A stretch of 64,000 nucleotides of DNA from Auanema rhodensis. Lineage: Eukaryota > Nematoda > Chromadorea > Rhabditida > Rhabditidae. The stretch spans positions 12,524,001 to 12,588,000 of the forward strand of contig OZ059895.1 in the NCBI GenBank assembly GCA_964057225.1. Reading direction: 5' to 3'. The notes under the pieces were generated by a model. It was given only the letters and a program-made list of their open reading frames with translations. It did not search any database and had not been told where the DNA came from. Positions within the stretch are counted from its first letter, which is position 1. The number at the start of each line of letters is the position of its first letter. Position numbers and translations under genes: made by a program. Positions 46,314 through 57,200 of this stretch are shown here, one piece after another.

Positions 46314-49300
46314 TTGATCTCTTCGTATACTTCTTTGTTCTCTGGTTGATAAGTTGGTCTAAATAAAATGCATCCTTCTATAGGAAGTCCACAGCTGTTG
46401 AATAGTCCTCCTCCGGCTCTGGTGCAGTAGGTTCTTCCAGGATTTTCGTATGCAGAATATAGTTCGGATACAAATGTATCCTGTCGAATATCATCGCATC
46501 CGGTGCCCCAGGGGCAATGAGTTGTACCGGCGCATCTATGAGAGGAGTGAATGGTTAGGTTAGTTATTCTAGTGAATCCTTGCGAAACTTTTTGGCATGA
46601 AAATTTATGTTGAATTAGTTGAATTTCTAGTTTTCCTATAGTGGAGTTTTGATATTTGATGTAGGAGCAGAGAGAGTTTTGTAAGGGATTGAATGAAATT
46701 TCTTCGTTGGTTATTTTGGTGCAGTTTTGTATATCGTCGCAAAAGATTTCTATGTTTTTATGAGCGTTGGGGGATCCACAAGCTTGCGCCTGGCATATGA
46801 GAAAAAAGAGTGTGAATAGGAGGGAAGGGATGTACGAAATGGTGGGCTCGTTCTGTCGGCGGTATGTTCTTAGTCTTCTGTAGATTAGACCACAGCTAAT
46901 GAATAAAAGAGCGCAGCCAATTAATGGCGTAAGTACTATAAGAATAGCTAAGATTGGATTACAGTGAGGATTGCCTATGATATGTAGGATGAATGGCGGT
47001 GGGAAGTCACATGGGTGAGGAAGTTTGCATGTTTGATTCTGAGTTGACTCCAAGTTGAAGCGTGAAACGGATGCTGTTTTTGGTAAAACTGAAATAGGTA
47101 GTGGGATTATTTCGGATTGGTGTGCAGAGAGATTATGGCAGCTGGAGTCGATGCATATTGTTGAGTGGTTTGGTTGTGCTGGAAATACCACTTGTGATGT
47201 TGAACACCTGATTATCGGTTGGGTCATAGCAACTGAAAATATTTGTATTAGCATCAGAAAACGAAAAATGTTCCTTAGCCGGTTCGGATTGGTTGGTGTG
47301 TGTGAAAGATGATTGACAGTTATTTCCTGTGATTCTCTTCCTTTGTCGAAATTGTCCTTGAGCTCGAGTGGGTAGAGTTTTTCAACTGGTTTCGTGAGTT
47401 CTTTGCCGTTTCCTAATTTAATTCTTGCGGATCTGAATATGTTATCCGAAGACGGTAGTAGGGCAGTAATGCGTGCCATTTGCCAGTTGCATCTGTTCAG
47501 GTTATCTTCTTCCACAAGGACCACCTCATTTAGCGTTGGGTGGTTAGAACTTCTGTGCGTTTGTTTTGTGGATGCGTGGGCATTACGGAGACATAGAAGA
47601 TATTCCTTGGACCACCGATCCCAGAATGATTCTGCTATAATTTCCACTTTCTGCAGATTTTCAAATGCTTCTTTATTCGTTTGTATTGGGTTTGGTTCAT
47701 CCAAGGCTTGTCCCAATTGTTCTACGTTACCTCCTGGTACGAGAACGGGGCTGCCGTTATTCAAGAAATCTGCTGGTTTCAGGGGTCGGTCGTCTACATT
47801 ATCTGAATTTGTATAGGTGATCGGTCTGGAATTTATTATTCCTTCGATCTTTATAATTGCCGTCGTTAGTTGGTCTTTGTTGACCAATTTAAGCTGCAAT
47901 GATTTGTAGAGCGAAGTTTTTACTATCGCAACCAGTCGCTCCCATACTCCTCCAGTCCATGGGGCACTGGGAGTGTTAAAAATCCATGTAATGTGGTGTT
48001 TTTGTAAAAATTTTGTGAAACTTGTTCTATGTTCACTATCATAAGTTTCTAACATGTTAAGTATCTTAGCCGAGTGAACAAAATTGCTCCCATTGTCCGA
48101 ACGGATAACGTCCGGTAATCCTCTGCGAGCTACGAATCTTATAAATGCATTGAGGAATGTATTAGAGGTCATGTCGTTAATTGGTTCGAGGTGAACTGCC
48201 CGAACCGTTAGACATGTAAAGATTACTATATATATTTGTTCACTTTTTCTATATTTAATGGGTCCGATACAGTCTAGCCCCGTATGCTTAAATGGCATAG
48301 CTTTTGTAATTCGATCTTCTGGCAGAGGTGCCAGAAAATCTGTGGTGAATGGGCGACTGAGTATTTTTTGACACGGGACGCACTTTTTTATAATTGATTT
48401 GCATACCTGCCTTGTTCCTGCCATGAAGAATTTTTGAAGAAATAGGCTGATCATATGTGTAGTTCCCAGGTGTGCATTTTCTTTATGTATGGAAAGCAAA
48501 ATTAGTTTACCTAAATCAGATTTTTTGGGTAGTAAAAAGGGGTACTTTGTGGATGCAGGCAATTTGGCGTTTAGCAAACGTGTTTGAATTATACGTAATC
48601 CGTTGTTATCCTTGGTGGTGCGAAATTGCTTTATTTCCGATTGTTTTAATTTTTTCTGGGCCTCTTGTATGAGAAAGAGATCTGCGGTTTGGGATTGCTG
48701 CTTTTCCTTTTGCGCTCGTTGTAGCATGGTTGATGTTGGAGTTTTGTTTATTTTCTGCAATAGTACTAGCGCGGCTTTAAATACCAAACCTGTGGTCCGT
48801 TGTAGTTTGGAGTACGAACTAAATCTTCCTGGTTGTATTATTGACTCGTATGGTTGAATATCAGTAGATACGGGTAGAATGAGCATGGGGGGTTCGTCTT
48901 CGTCTATTGGAGTGGTGAGTTCCTTTATTGGTCTGTTGTCCATTTGTGATAGCCATGGTGGAGAAAACAACCAGCGTTCCTTTAACAGATTTTGGTCTGT
49001 TGTCCCTCTAGTTCCAATGTCTGCTGGATTATGGTCGGTATCAACATAGTGGAAGTGTAGTGAAGCTTTTTGAGCTTCCAACCTTCTTCCTATTTCTTTA
49101 ATGTTTTGCCGCATATTACTGATAAAAACGGGGACACTTTTTTTCGTTATAAGCCAAGATAGAGCTATTTGGCTATCTGACGCAATGTTAATTGCCAGAT
49201 TCGGCTCGTTCAAATTATTGTATACTGTTTCCGCGATTTTCATTCCCATAAAAATTGCGGATAGTTCTAAGCGCGGGATGGTCAAAGTCCTATTTTTGGG

Positions 49301-52300
49301 GGCTAATTTTACTTTCCCCATTATGATTGGAGCTCTTTCTGTGCTGGTAGTTAAATAGGCGCATGCTGCAATAGCTTTTGTGCTTGCGTCTACAAAAACC
49401 CACAGTTCTTTCTTGTCTCTTTTGCTAGATAATTCCCGCGGAACTTCAATGTTGAACGGCCCTATCTTTGTGCTGGCTTTGTTCCAATCGGCAACGAGAT
49501 CCTCGGGGACTTGCTCCTTCCAATCGACATTGCTGTTCATTACTTGTCTTAAAATAATTTTATATGGAAGTAGGAGCGGTGCCGCTAGTCCTATGGGGTC
49601 ATATATGCTGTGTAAACTACTCAGCATATCTCGTTTAGTAAAGGACTGTTGCATACGCATTTGTCCTGTTAATACAAACGAATCTTTACTGGCGTTATAT
49701 AGTACACCTAGTATTTTGGGATTTTTATCTGGGTGGTGATCTATCGCCGGAATTTCGTTGTTAAAATGGGATGAGTTACTAAAGTATTCTCTAACATTCA
49801 TCGAAATTTGAGAGAATATTTTCTTTGAATCTTTATATAAATCGGTTAGTTCTTTTTGATCATTGGTTGTATAAAAAATATTATCTACATAAAGATATCT
49901 TAGGGTTTTTTCTACAAATGGTGAGGTGTGGCTATTCAAATACGCGTGTAACGACATGTTTAGTACAGCGGGGCTTGCCGTAATGCCAAAAGCTAACCTA
50001 TTAAATCGAAATTCTATTATATTGTTTGGTGTAGGCGGCTTATTGACATCTTTCAACCAAAGAAAGCGACAGAGATCTTTACAATCATTAGCTATGCGTA
50101 TTTGTGTGAAAGCACCTTCAATATCACACATCAGAAAATACGATTTGGTACGAATACCTATCAAGATATCGAGAATTTTGTTGGTGAAGCTCTCACCTGT
50201 TGAGGTTATGTCATTTAGAGAGAGTTGTCCTTTTTGTTTAGCAGATGCGTTAAAGACTATGCGAAGAGGCTTGGTTTTTTGGGGTTTCCACACACCGCGA
50301 TGTGGCATATAATAAGTTCTGGTCGCCTCAACATCTGCCGGGACTAACTCTATTACGTTTTCTTTTAAATATTGTGAGAACGTTTCTTGATAGTATTTTT
50401 GTTGATTGGGGTCTTTTTGTAAGGATATTTGAAGACGATTAAGTGTTGCCAAAGCAAGATTACGGTTAGATTGAATATTTATGGCGTTTTTCTTTAGTGG
50501 GAGAGGGGCGGTTATGTAGCCGTTATCAAACGTAAGTAAAGTAGAATATTCGTTATAGAATAGTTCTGATTTGTTCAAAGCTCCTTCATGTGGAGCAATG
50601 CCCAAACTATCTATTTCGAATAATTGTTTAATCATAACTTCCTCCGGTATTTGAGGGTTTATGATTAAGGAATGGACGGCTATGGATTCATGGGTATTAT
50701 TTGTTTTTCCATAAATACAGGGACCAAAGTGGGTGTGTTTAATTTTTAGACCCGATGGTAATGAAATGGATGGCTCTTCAGTTATTACTGAATCATACCA
50801 ATCCATACCTAACAAAATGTCGGGTGAGAATGTTTCCCCATTAATGAATTGATTGGTGACGGAAATTTTGGTTTTTTCAAGAAATTCTCTATCCCGGATT
50901 TGTAGAGAACAGCATTTTAGGTTTCCGGTGAGTGGTTTTGGGGATGTCAGCAAAATTAGTTTAATTATTTTTCCATATGGGGTTTGCAAAATAGCTTCGA
51001 CTGTTTTTGTTTCAAAAGTTTCTTTATTGCCCGAAAATCCGGTTGCTGTAATGTTTTGTGTTGCTAAGGTATTCAAGTTGCATGTCTCAGCTGTCTTTTG
51101 ATGGATGAAGCTTTGAGTTGCTCCGGGGTCAAGAAATATGGTTTTAGTATGATAAGTGTTTGTTAAAGGATTTAAGAGAGAGATTTGAGAAGTCATGAGG
51201 TAAGCGGGAGAAGGATGGAAAGATTTAGATATAGTGGTGCAATTCATGGACGGTTTAGTAATTTTGATGGTTGGCTTAGGTAGGCATAAAGTATAATTAT
51301 GCTCTTTTTTGCAGTTTCGGCAACTTTCGAATTTGCACTTACTGCTTGAGTGTGTTGGACTAAAGCAAATCCAACACCTATTTTTTCTCTTTATAATCTC
51401 TCTTCGTTCTTGGGGGGTGGTTATCGTGGGGCATTTTGTAGGGCGATGACCCTGCTTATCGCAAAAAACGCAGGGTCGTTCTGATTTTTCTGAGGATTTG
51501 ATGGGTTTTGAGAAAAAAGGCTGAGTTTGGTCTCGATACTGAGGTTCGGATCGTTCTCGTCTTAAATAAGCCGAGGTTTCCTTTGAGTATGCTATACCTT
51601 CTATGTCCTTCAGAATTTGACTTATAGTATTTTCGCCGGGCGATCGCCAACAGCGCATATCTATAATTTCTTCAGGAAATTTCTCAGATATCTCTGTGAC
51701 CCAAGCTGGGTCTTCAGTATTGTATATATATTGAGATCTTGCTCTGTCGAGTTGGTCGAGCAAAGCTCGAATCTCATTAACTCGGGATCTCAAAGAGGTG
51801 GGGTCGGATTTTGCGACAGGTAATCTCCTGATATTACGGTATATGCGAAAGTCAACCGCTAATATCGGTTGATATGTGTTTTGTAAGGTTTCGATTATTT
51901 GGTGATAAAATTCGCCGTTTAAAGGCTTATTCTCGAGATGAACCCTGGCAGGTCCTTGTAGGGCTTCTGCCAAAAAAATGTTTTTCTGTTGTATATTTAG
52001 GCTAGGTTCATTGTGAATGAGGGTTTTGAATTGGTTCCAGAAGAGTGGAAATGTTAAGGAGTCTCCGTTAAATGTGGGAATCGAAAGTTGAGGTGTTTTA
52101 ACGGAGAGACCAAAGCTAGTTCGCGTTGGTCTTTTATTCCGATCCGACTCTTGGTCGTCTTCGGAATCGGGGAGGGGTTGTTTTTTAGCTGTTTTGGTTT
52201 CTAGTTCCAAAATCAGGATGTTCGCTCTTGTTACTGTGTCAGCATGAAGCGTGGTTACCTCGTTTATTCTTCTGTTCAATTCAGAAAACGTAGGTTCGGG

Positions 52301-52471
52301 GAGAAGAGAAGCAAGAGTAGCGAGAGATGATTCTTCAGACCTAAGTTGTGTGAGAGATGTGTGTAGGCGTAGAAGCGAAATGTTTTCTTGGTTCTCAGTT
52401 TTAGTTTTTATGAGTAGTTTGGCTAGTTGCTCAAATTTGTCTGCGAAATTGTGGAGTTGGAGTTTTTTCAT
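46136..52471 (-). pseudogene. Gag-Pol-Gn/Gc polyprotein, frameshifted near gag start (P1)
   Basis: 2111 codons open. The true start is the ATG at 52496 (MDRTEEVF), but a 7-bp tandem duplication at about 52453-52466 shifts the frame after 11 codons, so the long frame begins at an internal Met. Domains: Pao Gag ~125-280; zinc knuckles at 334, 366 and 384; protease with DPG at 448-450 in place of the usual D-S/T-G; RT ~720-900 with CDIEGAF and YVDN (861-864); RNase H D1028, E1069, D1099; integrase HHCC ~1329-1367 and D1400, D1459, E1511; DUF5641-like ~1645-1703. Then come a signal-like segment (~1735), a small Gn with TM ~1840-1862, a second signal (~1881-1898) and the N-terminal part of Gc, ending at a stop beside a T6 run. 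Confidence 0.85.
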
Positions 52472-52496
52472 TGAAAACTTCTTCAGTACGGTCCAT

Positions 52497-52739
52497 TGCT
52501 ACCGTTTTTTGATTTTTTGATGCAAAATGTATGACTTTTGAATTTCTTAGTTGAATTGTTGCAAAATGTGTTGGTAACTTTTTTGATTTTGAGATTGAGA
52601 TAGAGATAGAGATTCCGATGAGATGAGATGAAGCAAAGAAGTTTAAAGAATGTGATGATGAAGAAAAGTAAACAAAGGAACTGAGAAATAAAAAGTGAGA
52701 ATAGAAAATAATACAAATAAGGTTTCTAACAATTGATAC
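52497..52739 (-). other. Pao leader between primer-binding site and gag (P1)
   Basis: About 240 bp, AT-rich, no gene. The ORFs that cross it (e.g. 52431-52760) are open only by chance upstream of the gag ATG. Confidence 0.5.
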
Positions 52740-52759
52740 CTGATTTGGACGATGCACCA
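52740..52759 (-). other. Pao primer-binding site (P1)
   Basis: Minus strand tggtgcatcgtccaaatcag, one base from the LTR. The first 10 nt fit the 3' end of a tRNA-Gly (cgatgcacca), the primer type used by Drosophila BEL; the fit beyond that is poor, so the tRNA is uncertain. Confidence 0.5.
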
Positions 52760-52760
52760 A

Positions 52761-53162
52761 TTTGGACTATGAATCCAAGAGTTATTCCAGGGGAATAGTT
52801 GTAGTATTACACGTTCGACGTGATACAGGAGTTAATACCGTTTAGGAGTATTAACGGAGGCTGATACTCGAAGAGAGTATTATCAGGGTTGAACTTCGCA
52901 GATTTGAGTTTAAAAGGTTTATTAAATAAAGATGGTACAGTGGTAGAAAAGTTAGATTCGAAAGTGAAGGTTTCTTGGGTTTATATATGATTTAGCTTAA
53001 GGGTGATATTTGATATTTGAATAGAAAGGTCACGTTAATGTAAACTATAGAGGTGATAAAAGTTCAACATTCTTTGAGAATGTTGCGCAATAGGTTAATG
53101 ATACAATTATTCGGTTAATAGATAATGGTTTAGTATTTCAGAAGAGTTATGTTTATATTGTA
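52761..53162 (-). repeat. Pao LTR shared by P1 (5') and P2 (3')
   Basis: Same sequence as at 44849, with a t/g difference near position 18. It is adjacent on one side to the P1 primer-binding site and on the other to the P2 env. TATA-like 52982-52987; aataaa 52918-52923. Inner end approximate. Confidence 0.65.
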
Positions 53163-53184
53163 AATCATTATATTTTGTTAATAG

Positions 53185-54225
53185 TCAGGCATTTGCCGAC
53201 ATTGCCGGGCGAGGGTTGCGCTTTGAATTTTTCAAACAGCAATAAGAGAGGATAGCTGGTAGAAGGAAAGGAGCGAGAAAGGAGAGGGCTGTGTATAAGA
53301 TATATGAACATGCTGTGACTGCAGCTACGACGGGTACGATCCATTTCCAATTATTCTGGATCACTTCTATTAGAGGTTCCAAGTTGGGGAGATTCCAAGA
53401 GAGTCCAGATGTTCCATTATGTAGTTTGATCAGTTCTTCTGAAATTGTAGTGTCACTTATGTAGTGTAATCTGGTACTTAGCTGGATAAATTGCTTTGTT
53501 GCTCTTCCGCATGTTAGAGTACAATTTTCTTGTACTTTGGGTTCATTGAAGTATAGTTTTATCGTTGTGGCGGGATTTTTGTCGGAGCATCGAATTATAG
53601 TAGAAAAGGAATCGCAGTTCAGTATTGCATTTAACTCGTCCTTTGTTTCACATGTCATGTTTAGCGTTGTTCCTTCTCTGCATTTATAACATCCTGTTAT
53701 CATTTGAAAATCTGAAAAACAAGGATGTCTATTAGTGTATAGACTTTCGATGCTAAATTGCGGGTTTTGCATTGTGAGCGTTGATTCTTCCATTTTTGAT
53801 AGAACTGTTATAGTTCCTGCTTCTTTTGTTATCCTATAATTCGTATTAATTTTTGGAAGCTCATATTTTTTCAGTTCTCTTTGCGTCGCTGAATCGCAAT
53901 TGCAAGAGAGCTGTGCTGCGGCCCCCAAACATGGGCAAGGCTTTCTTATGTGGCATGCATTAAACTTATCTGCCGCCATTCTTGCATTGCTGCATATAAC
54001 AGCTGGTTTTATTTGCTCCGTTATCATGTAGTTGTTCGTCTCAGATGTTAAAAAATTTTGTTGTACAGTTCCGTTGTTGCTTTTGCTGTGACTGACGAAA
54101 TCTGTAATGATATTCCGTGAAACTCGTATTTTCGGTAGGGCTGTAGCAAAATGTCGTATTTTTGAGTGTTGTTGAGGTATATGATCGTTAATTTTGCTTG
54201 CACTTCTTGCTTCCATTGTATGCAT
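53185..54225 (-). CDS. env: Gc-like glycoprotein, C-terminal part in -1 frame (P2)
   Basis: Identical in translation to the P1 frame at 45273. The expected entry point is the A-run 54050-54055 at the stop of the upstream frame. Cysteine-rich ectodomain, C-terminal membrane anchor and short tail. Made only if ribosomes shift -1 or if the break is repaired in another copy. Confidence 0.75.
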   Translation of the reverse strand: MHTMEARSASKINDHIPQQHSKIRHFATALPKIRVSRNIITDFVSHSKSNNGTVQQNFLTSETNNYMITEQIKPAVICSNARMAADKFNACHIRKPCPCLGAAAQLSCNCDSATQRELKKYELPKINTNYRITKEAGTITVLSKMEESTLTMQNPQFSIESLYTNRHPCFSDFQMITGCYKCREGTTLNMTCETKDELNAILNCDSFSTIIRCSDKNPATTIKLYFNEPKVQENCTLTCGRATKQFIQLSTRLHYISDTTISEELIKLHNGTSGLSWNLPNLEPLIEVIQNNWKWIVPVVAAVTACSYILYTALSFLAPFLLPAILSYCCLKNSKRNPRPAMSANA

Positions 54226-57200
54226 TTGATCTCTTCGTATACTTCTTTGTTCTCTGGTTGATAAGTTGGTCTAAATAAAATGCATCCTTCTATAGGAAGT
54301 CCACAGCTGTTGAATAGTCCTCCTCCGGCTCTGGTGCAGTAGGTTCTTCCAGGATTTTCGTATGCAGAATATAGTTCGGATACAAATGTATCCTGTCGAA
54401 TATCATCGCATCCGGTGCCCCAGGGGCAATGAGTTGTACCGGCGCATCTATGAGAGGAGTGAATGGTTAGGTTAGTTATTCTAGTGAATCCTTGCGAAAC
54501 TTTTTGGCATGAAAATTTATGTTGAATTAGTTGAATTTCTAGTTTTCCTATAGTGGAGTTTTGATATTTGATGTAGGAGCAGAGAGAGTTTTGTAAGGGA
54601 TTGAATGAAATTTCTTCGTTGGTTATTTTGGTGCAGTTTTGTATATCGTCGCAAAAGATTTCTATGTTTTTATGAGCGTTGGGGGATCCACAAGCTTGCG
54701 CCTGGCATATGAGAAAAAAGAGTGTGAATAGGAGGGAAGGGATGTACGAAATGGTGGGCTCGTTCTGTCGGCGGTATGTTCTTAGTCTTCTGTAGATTAG
54801 ACCACAGCTAATGAATAAAAGAGCGCAGCCAATTAATGGCGTAAGTACTATAAGAATAGCTAAGATTGGATTACAGTGAGGATTGCCTATGATATGTAGG
54901 ATGAATGGCGGTGGGAAGTCACATGGGTGAGGAAGTTTGCATGTTTGATTCTGAGTTGACTCCAAGTTGAAGCGTGAAACGGATGCTGTTTTTGGTAAAA
55001 CTGAAATAGGTAGTGGGATTATTTCGGATTGGTGTGCAGAGAGATTATGGCAGCTGGAGTCGATGCATATTGTTGAGTGGTTTGGTTGTGCTGGAAATAC
55101 CACTTGTGATGTTGAACACCTGATTATCGGTTGGGTCATAGCAACTGAAAATATTTGTATTAGCATCAGAAAACGAAAAATGTTCCTTAGCCGGTTCGGA
55201 TTGGTTGGTGTGTGTGAAAGATGATTGACAGTTATTTCCTGTGATTCTCTTCCTTTGTCGAAATTGTCCTTGAGCTCGAGTGGGTAGAGTTTTTCAACTG
55301 GTTTCGTGAGTTCTTTGCCGTTTCCTAATTTAATTCTTGCGGATCTGAATATGTTATCCGAAGACGGTAGTAGGGCAGTAATGCGTGCCATTTGCCAGTT
55401 GCATCTGTTCAGGTTATCTTCTTCCACAAGGACCACCTCATTTAGCGTTGGGTGGTTAGAACTTCTGTGCGTTTGTTTTGTGGATGCGTGGGCATTACGG
55501 AGACATAGAAGATATTCCTTGGACCACCGATCCCAGAATGATTCTGCTATAATTTCCACTTTCTGCAGATTTTCAAATGCTTCTTTATTCGTTTGTATTG
55601 GGTTTGGTTCATCCAAGGCTTGTCCCAATTGTTCTACGTTACCTCCTGGTACGAGAACGGGGCTGCCGTTATTCAAGAAATCTGCTGGTTTCAGGGGTCG
55701 GTCGTCTACATTATCTGAATTTGTATAGGTGATCGGTCTGGAATTTATTATTCCTTCGATCTTTATAATTGCCGTCGTTAGTTGGTCTTTGTTGACCAAT
55801 TTAAGCTGCAATGATTTGTAGAGCGAAGTTTTTACTATCGCAACCAGTCGCTCCCATACTCCTCCAGTCCATGGGGCACTGGGAGTGTTAAAAATCCATG
55901 TAATGTGGTGTTTTTGTAAAAATTTTGTGAAACTTGTTCTATGTTCACTATCATAAGTTTCTAACATGTTAAGTATCTTAGCCGAGTGAACAAAATTGCT
56001 CCCATTGTCCGAACGGATAACGTCCGGTAATCCTCTGCGAGCTACGAATCTTATAAATGCATTGAGGAATGTATTAGAGGTCATGTCGTTAATTGGTTCG
56101 AGGTGAACTGCCCGAACCGTTAGACATGTAAAGATTACTATATATATTTGTTCACTTTTTCTATATTTAATGGGTCCGATACAGTCTAGCCCCGTATGCT
56201 TAAATGGCATAGCTTTTGTAATTCGATCTTCTGGCAGAGGTGCCAGAAAATCTGTGGTGAATGGGCGACTGAGTATTTTTTGACACGGGACGCACTTTTT
56301 TATAATTGATTTGCATACCTGCCTTGTTCCTGCCATGAAGAATTTTTGAAGAAATAGGCTGATCATATGTGTAGTTCCCAGGTGTGCATTTTCTTTATGT
56401 ATGGAAAGCAAAATTAGTTTACCTAAATCAGATTTTTTGGGTAGTAAAAAGGGGTACTTTGTGGATGCAGGCAATTTGGCGTTTAGCAAACGTGTTTGAA
56501 TTATACGTAATCCGTTGTTATCCTTGGTGGTGCGAAATTGCTTTATTTCCGATTGTTTTAATTTTTTCTGGGCCTCTTGTATGAGAAAGAGATCTGCGGT
56601 TTGGGATTGCTGCTTTTCCTTTTGCGCTCGTTGTAGCATGGTTGATGTTGGAGTTTTGTTTATTTTCTGCAATAGTACTAGCGCGGCTTTAAATACCAAA
56701 CCTGTGGTCCGTTGTAGTTTGGAGTACGAACTAAATCTTCCTGGTTGTATTATTGACTCGTATGGTTGAATATCAGTAGATACGGGTAGAATGAGCATGG
56801 GGGGTTCGTCTTCGTCTATTGGAGTGGTGAGTTCCTTTATTGGTCTGTTGTCCATTTGTGATAGCCATGGTGGAGAAAACAACCAGCGTTCCTTTAACAG
56901 ATTTTGGTCTGTTGTCCCTCTAGTTCCAATGTCTGCTGGATTATGGTCGGTATCAACATAGTGGAAGTGTAGTGAAGCTTTTTGAGCTTCCAACCTTCTT
57001 CCTATTTCTTTAATGTTTTGCCGCATATTACTGATAAAAACGGGGACACTTTTTTTCGTTATAAGCCAAGATAGAGCTATTTGGCTATCTGACGCAATGT
57101 TAATTGCCAGATTCGGCTCGTTCAAATTATTGTATACTGTTTCCGCGATTTTCATTCCCATAAAAATTGCGGATAGTTCTAAGCGCGGGATGGTCAAAGT

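Larger units (their letters stand above)
44849..52760 (-). mobile_element. BEL/Pao retrotransposon with Gn/Gc-like env, copy P1
   Basis: 7912 bp, minus strand. In transcription order: 5' LTR (the shared one starting 52761), primer-binding site, leader, gag-pol-Gn-Gc reading frames, then the 3' LTR ending at 44849. Pao lineage from the DUF1759-type Gag, three zinc knuckles, the long fused polyprotein, Peptidase_A17/RNase H layout and DUF5641 after the integrase. The glycoprotein is phlebovirus-type, as in nematode Tas/Cer7 elements. P1 carries a 7-bp duplication early in gag and is therefore defective. Confidence 0.9.

Noticed and set aside
47055..50312. + strand ORFs of 80-140 codons over the Pao region (and the P2 equivalents)
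   Set aside because: Antisense shadows of the long Gag-Pol frame; no coding features of their own.
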